From the IMG/VR virus record IMGVR_UViG_3300045933_000037, positions 1-22,278 of that record: DNA of 22,278 nt. One strand, written 5' to 3'. Positions 1 through 7,727 of the stretch are shown one piece after another (positions within the stretch are counted from its first letter, which is position 1; each line of letters starts with the position of its first letter). Made by a program: the position numbers and the translations under genes. The notes under the pieces are model-generated. The model did no database searches. It saw nothing but the letters and a program-made list of their open reading frames with translations, and was not told the origin of the DNA. The stretch is from a virus.

Positions 1-85
1 ATGGACTTTTACTTCTTTAACGCGCCGCGTCAACCACCATGCCCCTTTGGCTTAGACGACGCGCTGTGCGACCCCCGCCTATCCC

Positions 86-244
86 TTACGGGTCCGTAGG
101 GTAGCACGCCTTCCAAGCTCGGTGGTAGAAAATCTTTAATGGTTCGTCTGCTAAGGAGCCCGTCACCGCATCCCGCCTGGGGAGTCTTTACTCCTAGCGA
201 GCCGGTTACTTCTCTTTCCTTTACAGGTCCATAGGGTAGCATGC
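86..244. repeat. Imperfect 24-base direct repeat pair
   Basis: Copies lie at 86-109 and 221-244, 135 bases apart. They share the core GGTCC(A/G)TAGGGTAGCA and differ at three positions, all transitions. Read leftward both copies fall in one open frame and encode (M/V)LPYGPV; two of the three changes are then silent and the third swaps ATG for GTG. This could mean two tiny leftward ORFs or duplicated regulatory sites. No ribosome binding site precedes the upstream copy. The remainder of 1-240 shows no convincing gene on either strand. Confidence 0.6.
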
Positions 245-430
245 ACTCAAACGTTCACTGATTGAACAGATCTCGAGTGTGCTTGTGAAATGGGGTTACA
301 AGCGTATTAGGTGCGCCTAATGTTGATTCTTAGGTGAGCCTACGGTATGCTAGTGATACCCTGGGAGGGTATCGCGCTCATTTAACTGACCAACCCCGGG
401 CCAGGCGTTCGCTTCTACCTGCGCCCGGGG
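242..430 (+). other. Hairpin-rich non-coding stretch, possible structured RNA
   Basis: Successive hairpins are visible: CACTC 244-248 with GAGTG 275-279, enclosing GTTCA 253-257 with TGAAC 263-267; GCTTGT 281-286 with ACAAGC 298-303; ATTAGG 306-311 with CCTAAT 316-321; TAGG 331-334 with CCTA 339-342; GATACCC 355-361 with GGGTATC 367-373; and CCCCGGGCCAGG 394-405 with 418-430, one base bulged. Two flanking G-U pairs near 242-243/280-281 weakly favour the plus strand. The stretch lies just past the end of the leftward operon and no convincing ORF covers it. No U-tract follows the stems, so a simple terminator is not shown. It might be the edge of a larger structured RNA continuing leftward. Confidence 0.35.
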
Positions 431-476
431 CTCTGGTTAGCCTAGCTGGGTCATTTCAGTTGGCCTCAGTAGGTTT

Positions 477-707
477 TCAAAGAGATGGCTTAATTACCTT
501 CGGCCTACACCAACAGTCGCGCGACAGACTATGAGGTCGCCCCTGGCGCTCGCTCTCGATTAGCGCCTTCACAAATATCTCGGCGTCGCGCCGCGACAAC
601 TTGATCTGTTTCGACTTCGGATAGGCGCGGCATCGCTCCCGTGTACAAAGTGGACCATGACCGCATACGCCAAAACCAGCGCGCCGAGCGCTGCTATTCT
701 CCCTCAC
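477..707 (-). CDS. Small cysteine-rich hypothetical protein (76 aa)
   Basis: I do not recognise a named family. The start is the GTG at 707-705, which overlaps the TGA of the preceding 32-aa gene (GTGA), matching the operon pattern. Cysteines occur as CGHGPLC, a further C in RERC, and a C-terminal DCWCRP motif of the kind often seen at the ends of small phage proteins, which suggests metal binding. The middle (KLSRRDAEIFVKALIE) looks like a short helix. It is the last gene of the long leftward operon. The upstream in-frame ATG at 761 is less likely because it would run through the neighbouring small gene. Confidence 0.55.
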   Translation of the reverse strand: MRENSSARRAGFGVCGHGPLCTRERCRAYPKSKQIKLSRRDAEIFVKALIESERQGRPHSLSRDCWCRPKVIKPSL

Positions 708-802
708 GACCAGTCGCCCGTCTGCCACATCACCAGACACGGGAGCCAGCATAGCGGACACAGGATTATAAACACCGTGACGAAGCGATTAAGCCACCTC
801 AT
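704..802 (-). CDS. Micro-protein with one membrane helix (32 aa)
   Basis: ATG at 802 overlaps the TGA of the preceding gene (ATGA), and its own TGA overlaps the GTG of the next gene (GTGA), so it sits exactly between two translationally coupled neighbours. The short charged N-terminus MRWLNR is followed by a hydrophobic stretch of about 20 residues (VTVFIILCPLCWLPCLVMW) with three cysteines. A tiny inner-membrane protein or lysis/spanin-type peptide is possible, but nothing in the sequence fixes the role. It falls below usual ORF length cut-offs. Confidence 0.55.
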   Translation of the reverse strand: MRWLNRFVTVFIILCPLCWLPCLVMWQTGDWS

Positions 803-1131
803 CGTGCCACCAACCATCTATTGTACGCGCTCGTCCCGACCTTCGGATACCCGCCCAAGCGTTCAGCCTGGCGCCGATTGGAGCGATTGGAGCGCATCTT
901 GATCACGGCCGGCGTCGTCCCATCCATCTTCGCCCGAGCCTCATACGAGCTCAAGCCCGACTCGCGCAGCTTCCAGTATCTGCGATTGTAATTGTATCGG
1001 TTGACGTGGCGGAACTCCTCGGCACGCATCCCCGACTTGTACGCCATTGCGCCATTCCAGTCCGTCTCGAGGATCAGGCGGGCGAACCAGTAGAGCATGA
1101 GCTTGTGGACGTTCTTGTAGAGGGCTCTCAT
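799..1131 (-). CDS. Hypothetical basic phage protein (110 aa)
   Basis: No family recognised. The ATG at 1131 overlaps the stop of the metallophosphoesterase gene in an ATGA arrangement, so translation is probably coupled. The protein is basic and rich in Arg, Tyr and Asn (for example RHVNRYNYNRRYWKLRESG). The segment LSSYEARAKMDGTTPAVIKMRSNR could form a helix-turn-helix of the sort that recognises DNA, but this is a weak resemblance. There is no signal peptide or membrane segment. Confidence 0.7.
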   Translation of the reverse strand: MRALYKNVHKLMLYWFARLILETDWNGAMAYKSGMRAEEFRHVNRYNYNRRYWKLRESGLSSYEARAKMDGTTPAVIKMRSNRSNRRQAERLGGYPKVGTSAYNRWLVAR

Positions 1132-2705
1132 ACCGAGCAGTGAAAGTCTACGCGGAATCGGCCGCGTCTTTCAACGACTGACACGTTGATGACCACAACG
1201 CCAAGATCTGCCGGAACCATTCCTCCGCGTTCTGCGTATCCAGCCTCAACCCCGGATAGGTACGCTCTCTGGAAAGATCCAGAGCCAACAACGTATCGTT
1301 TAATTGAACCCTGAGAGTAATCAAGTCCGCTCCTTGGATATGCGAGTTTGGCGTTGTCGTGGCCGCTTATGACGATATGGGCCGTTGGGGCAATCTCGGC
1401 AAACTTCATACGCTTCTGTACACGACCACCAGGCGTTTGCGCGCCTCCAGAGCCGTGATACGCCAGCACGTCTAAGTATTGAGAGTGCGGTAATTGTAAA
1501 CGCACGAGAGCTACTCCATCTCCCGCAAAATCTGCCCTTAACTGTTGTGCCACCCATTGATCCGTCGTCTTCCCTATCCACGCGCCACTCACCTTCTGAA
1601 CGCCAAACCTATAGACGTGATGACCCGTGAGCATAAAAAGCGTGCGGCGGCGCAATTGCGGAACATACTCCACAAACTCCTTGATATTGTCCCATACGCG
1701 CTGCTCAATCGTCTGCCGCGTGGTCTCGTAGAGCTCGGCGGCCGAATAGCGCATCCGATTGCTCGGAGACATAAAGTCGAGGTAATCCCCCAGGCCACAG
1801 AGGCGCACCACCGAGCCGCGCTTCTCCTCGTCAACAATCCACTCCATGAGGTCCCGAAGTCGGTTGCGATCGCATTCATCAGTGTTATGCATCGCGTAGC
1901 CTTCGGCGAAGTATGTCCGTGTCGTGGTGCCCATAACCGCGACTGGTTCATCGCCGACGTCATGGACCGATACAACGCGGACATAAGTTGAGCCACGTCG
2001 AGTGCGTACTTCTTCAAGCGGCAGTTTAGCCATGAGTCGGCCGGGTCGGATCTGGCCGAGAAATCGGAAGATCTCTCCGGTGCCGCCAAGCACCCGGAGT
2101 ATCCATACTCGCGACTTGTCGGCCTGCTTGTACCGGCCATGCCTAAAGCCCTTCTCTTCTAGAAGCCGAGCCGCGAATTCATATGTGGGGCCTTCATTCT
2201 GTCCGGCCTGCATTGTAAGAATCCGCTTGCTGCGCTCAAGAACGAGACACCCCTCGCCATCAAAGAATCCAGCCAACCACCCCGCTTCCCATGATTGATC
2301 GTCACGCCACGGCGTAAACGAGCGAACCACGCATTGACCGGGCAGCAACTGAGATGAGGTCCGCCACTGGAGACCCTTATATCTCGTGAGCCACGGGTGA
2401 TTATGCGTCGTGACGATCTTTTCGCCGGTTTCAAGCTCCACGGCGAGACATGGCCGCGTGTCGATTTTGTGCGATACAACGGCCGATGGGCGAAGATGCC
2501 TCGCGCCGTTCTTGCCCGGAGATGGCTTCTCATCGAACCCAATAAGTTCATCGCCAGTCTTGAGGTCGCCGGCTCGTCGCCATCGAAGATCGCGACATAG
2601 GATCTTGTGATCCACATGCACGCAGTCAAAGTGGATATCACCTATAGGAACGAGCTTGAATTGCTGCCCTGGGCGTATGGGTATGTGGTACGCCTTGCGG
2701 AACAT
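1128..2705 (-). CDS. Phage metallophosphoesterase interrupted by an intein
   Basis: A calcineurin-like phosphoesterase of about 278 residues after splicing, with a 247-residue intein inside it (525 aa total). Metal-binding motifs are GDIH at residues 22-25, GDYLD at 306-310, GHH at 361-363 (the usual GNH position) and GHDN at 448-451. The family hydrolyses phosphomono- or diesters, including nucleic acids; the phage substrate is unknown. The intein begins at Cys28, directly after GDIHFD, and ends at His273-Asn274, with Thr275 as the first residue of the C-extein. ATG at 2705 directly follows the TAG of the DUF1599-like gene. Without splicing the first metal site would be split from the rest of the enzyme. 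Confidence 0.92.
   Translation of the reverse strand: MFRKAYHIPIRPGQQFKLVPIGDIHFDCVHVDHKILCRDLRWRRAGDLKTGDELIGFDEKPSPGKNGARHLRPSAVVSHKIDTRPCLAVELETGEKIVTTHNHPWLTRYKGLQWRTSSQLLPGQCVVRSFTPWRDDQSWEAGWLAGFFDGEGCLVLERSKRILTMQAGQNEGPTYEFAARLLEEKGFRHGRYKQADKSRVWILRVLGGTGEIFRFLGQIRPGRLMAKLPLEEVRTRRGSTYVRVVSVHDVGDEPVAVMGTTTRTYFAEGYAMHNTDECDRNRLRDLMEWIVDEEKRGSVVRLCGLGDYLDFMSPSNRMRYSAAELYETTRQTIEQRVWDNIKEFVEYVPQLRRRTLFMLTGHHVYRFGVQKVSGAWIGKTTDQWVAQQLRADFAGDGVALVRLQLPHSQYLDVLAYHGSGGAQTPGGRVQKRMKFAEIAPTAHIVISGHDNAKLAYPRSGLDYSQGSIKRYVVGSGSFQRAYLSGVEAGYAERGGMVPADLGVVVINVSVVERRGRFRVDFHCSV
1884..2624 (-). mobile_element. Intein with LAGLIDADG homing-endonuclease domain
   Basis: Residues 28-274 of the metallophosphoesterase ORF. 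The N-terminal splicing block starts with Cys28 and contains AGDLKTGDELIGF. Block B is around IVTTHNHPWL (98-106), with the expected Thr and His. The C-terminal end is AEGYAMHN followed by Thr. The central domain has one clear LAGLIDADG motif (WLAGFFDGEG, 143-152) and about 80 residues typical of single-motif LAGLIDADG nucleases, which usually act as dimers. All expected splice residues are present, so protein splicing looks intact, and the conserved nuclease motif suggests homing could still be active. Confidence 0.9.
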
Positions 2706-3041
2706 CTAGGAGCATTCTCGTTCTTCCCACAACTGAAGCGCATAATCGACATAATTGTGAATGTCCTTCACCGTATCACGTACAGACTCGCCGGCGACTG
2801 CGGGGTCAACGCCGGGCTCCATTAATGAAATGAGCCGCATGAATTTATCGGATAGGCGCACCAAAATCCCGCGCTCAGCGGTCGGTACTATTCCTAACAA
2901 TTCTGCCACTGTTAGGTTGAATAGGGTATTGCCCCCCTGTTGCTGTTGACGGTTATAATCATGTCCTTTGCGTTGGATAATCGCTAGCGAATCCTCGAAC
3001 ATTTTGCGACGGAAATCTAAGACGCTTTCTAGGCTAGGCAT
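2706..3041 (-). CDS. DUF1599/Nmad1-like phage protein (111 aa)
   Basis: The pattern KGHDYN near residues 25-30, LVRLSDKFMRLISLM, and DTVKDIHNYVDYALQLW near the C-terminus match the DUF1599 family, also called nucleotide modification associated domain 1, common in phages and thought to act in nucleotide or DNA-base metabolism. The exact reaction is not known. The start at ATG 3041 (MPSLESV) overlaps the end of the DUF4406-like gene by 13 bases. A longer frame to 3143 exists, but its N-terminus is just the neighbour read in another frame. The next gene, the phosphoesterase, begins immediately after its stop. Confidence 0.72.
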   Translation of the reverse strand: MPSLESVLDFRRKMFEDSLAIIQRKGHDYNRQQQQGGNTLFNLTVAELLGIVPTAERGILVRLSDKFMRLISLMEPGVDPAVAGESVRDTVKDIHNYVDYALQLWEERECS

Positions 3042-3379
3042 ATGATTTCTAGTCCTAGCGCGATGCCCAAGGCCCGCTCTGCCGTCGCGCCCTTGCTGTG
3101 CTCCCAGCCTGGCAGCAACGCAATGGCATCGGCGTGAGCGCAAATCCAGGCCGTATCCGCTCCGAGAGCATCGCGGAGCGAAAAGCCCTTAGCGTTTGCG
3201 TCGGCTAAGTCGCCAACTGGACTAGAGGCTATATCTGTGCCGTGCTTTGCCTCATCGCGTTCGGCCGGATTAAAGACCGTGTGCCCGTTGGCGCGTAACT
3301 TCTTGGCAGCGTCATGGAAGGCCGGGAAGTTGAAGAATGGTATGCCGCGCATCGGACCAGCGATATAGATGTTACTCAC
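3029..3379 (-). CDS. DUF4406-like nucleoside 2-deoxyribosyltransferase-fold protein (116 aa)
   Basis: The N-terminal signature IYIAGPMRG followed by FNFPAFHDAAKKLRANGH and VFNPAE is typical of DUF4406 proteins, which share a fold with nucleoside 2-deoxyribosyltransferases. The C-terminal LLPGWEHSKGATAERALG block is the usual second conserved motif. The likely substrate is a nucleotide or deoxynucleoside, consistent with the adjacent DUF1599-like gene, but activity is unproven. GTG at 3379 is preferred because it overlaps the upstream stop as GTGA and begins right before the conserved strand; an in-frame start at 3400 would add only seven residues. Confidence 0.82.
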   Translation of the reverse strand: MSNIYIAGPMRGIPFFNFPAFHDAAKKLRANGHTVFNPAERDEAKHGTDIASSPVGDLADANAKGFSLRDALGADTAWICAHADAIALLPGWEHSKGATAERALGIALGLEIICLA

Positions 3380-3770
3380 TTGTACTCCTTGAGGAAGCAC
3401 CGGGTAAACCCGGCGGCCTTGACGGCGGCGTTGAGCTGCTCGTCGGTCGGGAGGCCAGGAACGACCTCCAGGAAGTCTCCGTCAACACGACCAAATGCGG
3501 CGTCTGCGTTCCTTTTCCCGCGCTGCGCTTGATGATCACCACTCCAAGTCGGCCTCTTGAATCGGCTATCCGCTCGCACTCGATCGCTAGCCGTTCGATC
3601 TGCGCCAGCGAGATTCGTGACACGTTCTTGACCTGGCCTACGACGTCGGTCCATGTTCCGTCCTCCTTGAGACCAAAGTCTAGTCTGCCGCCAGTGTTAG
3701 CCGGGAAACGTGTTCCGCCCATAATGCCTGCAGCGGACCTCTCGATTGCCTTCCAGCCCTTACGAGACAT
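3376..3770 (-). pseudogene. Resolvase-like (PDDEXK-type) nuclease gene with an apparent frameshift
   Basis: The frame starting at ATG 3770 gives MSRKGWKAIERSAAGIMGG, then LDFGL, DVVGQVKNVSRISLAQIERLA and LGVVIIKRSAGKG. This resembles small phage nucleases of the Holliday-junction-resolvase/PDDEXK type. After PHLVVLT this frame degenerates into Ser/Pro/Arg-rich sequence ending at 3372. The -1 frame continues sensibly as GDFLEVVPGLPTDEQLN to FLKEYK and stops at 3376, overlapping the next gene's GTG exactly. The shift lies near 3478-3490. The usual catalytic E-x-K appears as Q-V-K. No slippery heptamer was seen, so a one-base deletion or assembly error is likelier than programmed frameshifting. 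The start overlaps the previous gene by 11 bases. Confidence 0.65.
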
Positions 3771-4119
3771 CTTCCATCGCTGGCGCGAAGTCCTGCAAGA
3801 TCTCTGGGTGCGCTCGAGCCGTGGCAATGGTCCCATACTGGATGAGCTCCATGTCCAGCGGCAGTCGCCCGCACCATTCGCAGCACCCCGCAAGAATATG
3901 CTGCCGCGTAGGATCTTGGCAACTTTGGCGATACCGCTCGTCAAGATATCGGCGACAGGCGGAGCAGCACGAGCCCCCATCATGGTGATTCACGGGGCCG
4001 ATCATGCCAATCTCGGCTCGGGCCTCCTTCAGCGTAGTCGCAGTGCGATCCTTGGGCTTACGGGTTCGGCGATGGGACGGGAAAAGGCCGGTCGTGCCGT
4101 ACTTGCGTGGTCCGCCCAT
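3760..4119 (-). CDS. Putative zinc-binding hypothetical protein (119 aa)
   Basis: No family recognised. Two CxxC pairs (CCSAC and CCEWC, about 34 residues apart) suggest a zinc-binding module in the C-terminal half. The N-terminal third is basic (PSHRRTRKPKDRTATTLKEAR). ATG at 4119 has a GGGGG-type ribosome binding site a few bases upstream, but it overlaps the preceding zinc-ribbon gene by 62 bases, far longer than any other overlap in this operon. The two ORFs may therefore be halves of one protein split by an indel near 4058-4119. The end overlaps the nuclease-like gene by 11 bases. Confidence 0.6.
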   Translation of the reverse strand: MGGPRKYGTTGLFPSHRRTRKPKDRTATTLKEARAEIGMIGPVNHHDGGSCCSACRRYLDERYRQSCQDPTRQHILAGCCEWCGRLPLDMELIQYGTIATARAHPEILQDFAPAMEDVS

Positions 4120-4252
4120 AATGACCCCCAAGCTGATCGACAAGGTACTTTGTGAACTCCAAGACCGCACATCGCTCACAGCGGACGCCCCGGATGGTGG
4201 GGAAGGTGGACTTGTCATGGGCGGGGCGTCGGCAGTGCGGGCACTCGATCAT
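4058..4252 (-). CDS. Small zinc-ribbon protein (64 aa)
   Basis: The N-terminus IECPHC, followed about 18 residues later by CERC, forms a clear C-x2-C...C-x2-C zinc ribbon. ATG at 4252 overlaps the previous stop as ATGA, supporting the start. The last 20 or so residues lie within the region overlapping the next ORF and look like out-of-frame sequence (RPFPVPSPNP). The true protein may continue into the 119-aa frame. The function is unknown; small zinc ribbons in phages often bind DNA or RNA polymerase. Confidence 0.6.
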   Translation of the reverse strand: MIECPHCRRPAHDKSTFPTIRGVRCERCAVLEFTKYLVDQLGGHYGRTTQVRHDRPFPVPSPNP

Positions 4253-4431
4253 GGCCGTATTTGGGCCTCTAGTCGCTTCAACTCAGCCCGCAGATAGTTG
4301 ACCTCGTTGATAAGCATGCCAATCGCGTAAAAGGTGCCACGCTGAATCCAAGGATGTAGCGGAACATCATCAAGACTATCCCCCAGATCCGCCGCATGCT
4401 GCCGGTGACTCGCAGCGTCATCGAGGGTCAT
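4249..4431 (-). CDS. Small hypothetical protein with C-terminal helix (60 aa)
   Basis: Unrecognised. The start at ATG 4431 (MTLDDAASHR) overlaps the stop of the membrane micro-protein as ATGA, and its own stop overlaps the next ATG in the same way. The C-terminal third (AIGMLINEVNYLRAELKRLE) is a good amphipathic helix or short coiled coil. There is no signal peptide. Its position within a tightly coupled operon argues that it is translated. Confidence 0.6.
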   Translation of the reverse strand: MTLDDAASHRQHAADLGDSLDDVPLHPWIQRGTFYAIGMLINEVNYLRAELKRLEAQIRP

Positions 4432-4556
4432 GGGTCCGCCTTCAGCCGATTGCACCCCGGCCGCTCATCCGCCCCGAACACGAGCATGATGCCGATGAAG
4501 AACCCCAAGAGGAACCCGGCTGCCATTGAGAGCCCGACCCAGAACAGCGTCATCAT
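4428..4556 (-). CDS. One-helix membrane micro-protein (42 aa)
   Basis: After MMTLFWVG comes a hydrophobic helix, SMAAGFLLGFFIGIMLVFGA, then a short polar tail (DERPGCNRLKADP). ATG at 4556 overlaps the stop of the NeuA-like gene as ATGA; a second ATG follows at once. It lies directly downstream of the nonulosonic acid genes, so a membrane role linked to surface glycan is possible, but nothing more can be read from the sequence. Confidence 0.6.
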   Translation of the reverse strand: MMTLFWVGLSMAAGFLLGFFIGIMLVFGADERPGCNRLKADP

Positions 4557-5251
4557 GGCTTTCCCCTCATGATCCTCTCCACCTCGGCGATGTCCTCGAG
4601 CGTGTCGATGTTGACGAGCGGGTCGTCCTGGATGAGCACCGCCCCGGCATTCTTGCCCATGATGGTCTTCTGATCCAGCAGGCACTCCCGCGTGAAGGCG
4701 TAGGCGGCCCCGTTGCGGTAGTGGACTCCGTATTCATCAAGTTGCTGTCGGGCGATGATGCGCGGCCCCTCGATACGGTCCCAATACCCCAACTGCCCAG
4801 TAGTCGTGACCCATAACTGCTTGAGCGGATGATATTTCATTGGCGTGCGCGATACCGTCCACACCGAGTCATATCCGCCCGCGATGAGCCGATGGACCGC
4901 CCACGTCACATGCCTGGGCTTCCGTAGGGGGCACGTGGGCTGCAGCATGACCACCACGTCATAGGCCCCCTCGTCCACCGAGTGCAGCACGTGGGTCAAG
5001 ACCTGGAGGTCGCTGATGAAATCGCCCCCGAGGTCGTCTGGGCGGCGAAATGGGACGCGCAGGCCCTCCTGGTGGGCTATCTTCATGATCTCCGGGTGAT
5101 CCGTCGAGCAGATCGCCATATCGACCCACGGGAGGGCTTTCACCACATCGGCGGTATAGGCGATGAGCGGGCGCCCACAGACTGGGTAGATATTCTTCAG
5201 CGGGATGCCCTTGCTCCCGCCTCGGGCCGGGACGACGACGAGGACCCTCAT
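4553..5251 (-). CDS. neuA: Acylneuraminate cytidylyltransferase (CMP-nonulosonic acid synthetase)
   Basis: This 232-aa protein is the length expected for a single-domain NeuA-family enzyme, which couples a nonulosonic acid (sialic, legionaminic or similar) to CMP from CTP in the cytoplasm. Visible motifs are PARGGSKGIPLKN at residues 8-20 (nucleotide binding), STDHPEI near 49-55, LQPTCPLR at 103-110, and the C-terminal acidic IDTLEDIAEVE. ATG at 5251 is chosen because it overlaps the upstream stop as ATGA; a start 12 bases earlier is possible. The NeuB-like synthase lies one small gene upstream, so the pair can make and activate the sugar. KdsB or pseudaminate relatives are the main alternatives; the exact sugar cannot be read. 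Confidence 0.9.
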   Translation of the reverse strand: MRVLVVVPARGGSKGIPLKNIYPVCGRPLIAYTADVVKALPWVDMAICSTDHPEIMKIAHQEGLRVPFRRPDDLGGDFISDLQVLTHVLHSVDEGAYDVVVMLQPTCPLRKPRHVTWAVHRLIAGGYDSVWTVSRTPMKYHPLKQLWVTTTGQLGYWDRIEGPRIIARQQLDEYGVHYRNGAAYAFTRECLLDQKTIMGKNAGAVLIQDDPLVNIDTLEDIAEVERIMRGKP

Positions 5252-5436
5252 GCCTGCCAGCATGTATCACCCACCGGGGTCCTTCCGATCAGTTGAACCT
5301 GCACGGGGTCCATAGACAAGACCTCAGCGATGTACTCCGGCGACTTTCCCTCATTAAGCCACTCATTAATCAGTAAATGGCGTATGTGGAGAAAGTCTCC
5401 CCAATCCGCCCTGCAATCACAGACCGCCCACCCCAT
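5248..5436 (-). CDS. Small putative helix-turn-helix protein (62 aa)
   Basis: ATG at 5436 shares one base with the stop of the NeuB-like gene (TGATG), and its own stop overlaps the NeuA start. The segment LINEWLNEGKSPEYIAEVL, continuing to SMDPVQVQLI, has the spacing of a helix-turn-helix, with a glycine-containing turn. It could bind DNA or simply be a small helical accessory protein. Two cysteines near the N-terminus (CDC) and one near the C-terminus are present. It is tucked between two sugar-pathway genes. Confidence 0.6.
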   Translation of the reverse strand: MGWAVCDCRADWGDFLHIRHLLINEWLNEGKSPEYIAEVLSMDPVQVQLIGRTPVGDTCWQA

Positions 5437-6793
5437 CAGTGCCCTCCCCACCCCTCCACGATAGTCTTCCGCTCCTCCCGCTTCAGTGCCGTGATGAGCG
5501 GATCGGAGTAAAAGGAGTCGTCGTTGTGGTGCGTCGTGGAGATCTCCTCGATGATGGCGCCCATGATGTGAGTGGCCGTAAATGAGTGCCATACGCCCGG
5601 CTTGATAACTACGGTATCCCCCGGCCACAGCGTCTGCATGCCACCATCTAGGGTGACATTTAGAGCCCCAGAGAGGATCTGGAATGTCTCCTCCTTCTTG
5701 TTGTGGTAGTGCCGCGGGTGCCCCTGCCCTGGCGTCAACACGATCAACTTCTTGCAGTACTCCCGGTTGACCACGTTGATGATGGTGGCGCCCACGTAGG
5801 GGAAGCGCACGAGCCCGTGATGGTGTGAGAGCTCCAACTTGAAGTCGGGCGGGGGCGCGATCTTCGCCTCGGCCAGCATCGTCCGGACGGTATAGACGGC
5901 TTGGGAGATGATCTCCTGGACGGGATCGCGTGGCGTCGGAGGCTGAATCCGCCTCAACTCCTGGAGCGCGGCTTGCTCCTCGGGTGGGGACTCGGGCCGC
6001 TCGGTGGCGCCGCAGAGGGTCCGGGCGCTCTGATAATCCCTGATCCACTGCTCGACATAACCCGGCCCCGCAGAGTAGGCGTTCAGGGATATGGGGTTGG
6101 GGTCGACGGACATCGTTGTGTCTATGCCAACATGGCGCTCAAAGATCCGGGCGCCTTGCGCGTAAGCGATGCCAATGGGCGAATGCTGCCACCTCCCCTC
6201 ATGCGACGAGAACCCGATCACCTTGTCCGGGTAGCGTCGGCACAATGCACCAATCTGGTGCAACTGGAAGTGCTCGGCGGGCGTCGGATAGATGGAGACG
6301 CAGTGCATGATGGCATGGTGGACGTTGGCCCAGTCGAGGAAACGCGACACGTCGTCGATCTCCCGCATGGTGAGGCCACCCGTGGAGAAGATGACGGGCT
6401 TTCCGGCCTTCGCCACCTTCTCAATCAGCGGCCAGTCCTTGTTGGACGGCGAGCCGACCTTGATGACCTCAATGCCCATCTCCACAATCTTGTCCACCGA
6501 CGCCTCATCGAACGGCGTGCACATCGTGATAAGGTCATTCTTCCGGATCTCCTCGACGAGCACGGCGAACTCATCCCACGAGAGCCGCGTCTCGAGGAAT
6601 CGCTTGATGTGCTTACTCGGCGGCACGGAGTGAACGAAGGTGTCGAGGTCCCGGAACTGCAACTTGACCGCCGCCCGGATGCCCTTCTCTTTGGCGATCC
6701 GGGCCATCTCCTGAATGATCCTCTTCCCGTGCTCCACGCTGCCCTGGTGGTTGTTCGCCATCTCGAAGATGAACAGGTCGCGGAAGTCGAAGG

Positions 6794-6797
<4 letters not shown>
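5436..6797 (-). CDS. neuB: NeuB-type nonulosonic acid synthase fused to a C-terminal cupin
   Basis: 453 aa. Residues 1-265 form a NeuB/SpsE-type TIM barrel: FEMANNHQG at 11-19, AVKLQF at 43-48, VIKVGSPSNKDWPLI at 111-125, HCVSIYPTP at 165-173, GFSSHEGR at 195-202 and FERHVGID at 219-226. The family condenses phosphoenolpyruvate with an N-acyl-mannosamine-type sugar. The usual C-terminal SAF/antifreeze-like domain is absent. After a Pro/Glu-rich linker, residues 345-430 form a cupin with metal ligands in HYHNKKEETF (363-372) and His404. ATG at 6797 has AGGA upstream and overlaps the previous stop as ATGA. The frame continues upstream only through the shadow of the Ala-repeat gene. The substrate is unknown. 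Confidence 0.9.
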
Positions 6798-7511
<714 letters not shown>

Positions 7512-7519
<8 letters not shown>

Positions 7520-7706
7520 TGTTTCCCTCCGGGAACAGGATCGGGGCGAGGGCCGCGCGGTCCATGAAGCCCGAGAACTCCCACCCGCAGCGATCCACGC
7601 CTCGCACGTAGACCGATGCGCCCGCCTCGTCGTCATTGAGGAAGGTGATGTCGGCCGTGTGAATGTACGTCCTGACCTCGACTACCTTGTCCCTGTCCGT
7701 CGTCAT
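7512..7706 (-). CDS. First gene of leftward operon, hypothetical (64 aa)
   Basis: No family recognised. ATG at 7706 has a near-perfect AAGGAGGAT ribosome binding site at 7710-7720 and lies some 20 bases downstream of a strong promoter. The sequence has alternating strands and turns (VVEVRTYIHTADITFLNDDE, then SVYVRGVD), suggesting a small beta-rich cytoplasmic protein, ending FPEGNNG. The leading position suggests an early phage protein. A longer frame exists to 7817, but it would start inside the divergent regulator region. Confidence 0.75.
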
Positions 7707-7727
7707 ATCCGATCCTCCTTGACCCAG

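Noticed and set aside
1-99. Rightward 32-codon ORF starting at base 1
   Set aside because: Too short, ends within the repeat, and no upstream context is available to judge a start.
30-242. Leftward 70-codon ORF in the left end
   Set aside because: No ribosome binding site and no link to the operon; the repeat inside it is reported instead. It might still be real if homologues keep the frame.
334-534. Rightward 66-codon ORF over the hairpin region
   Set aside because: It covers palindromic sequence and runs antisense into the 76-aa gene; no ribosome binding site or family features.
3478-3490. Programmed -1 frameshift in the nuclease-like gene
   Set aside because: No X-XXY-YYZ slippery heptamer or obvious downstream stimulator was seen; a one-base deletion or assembly error is simpler.
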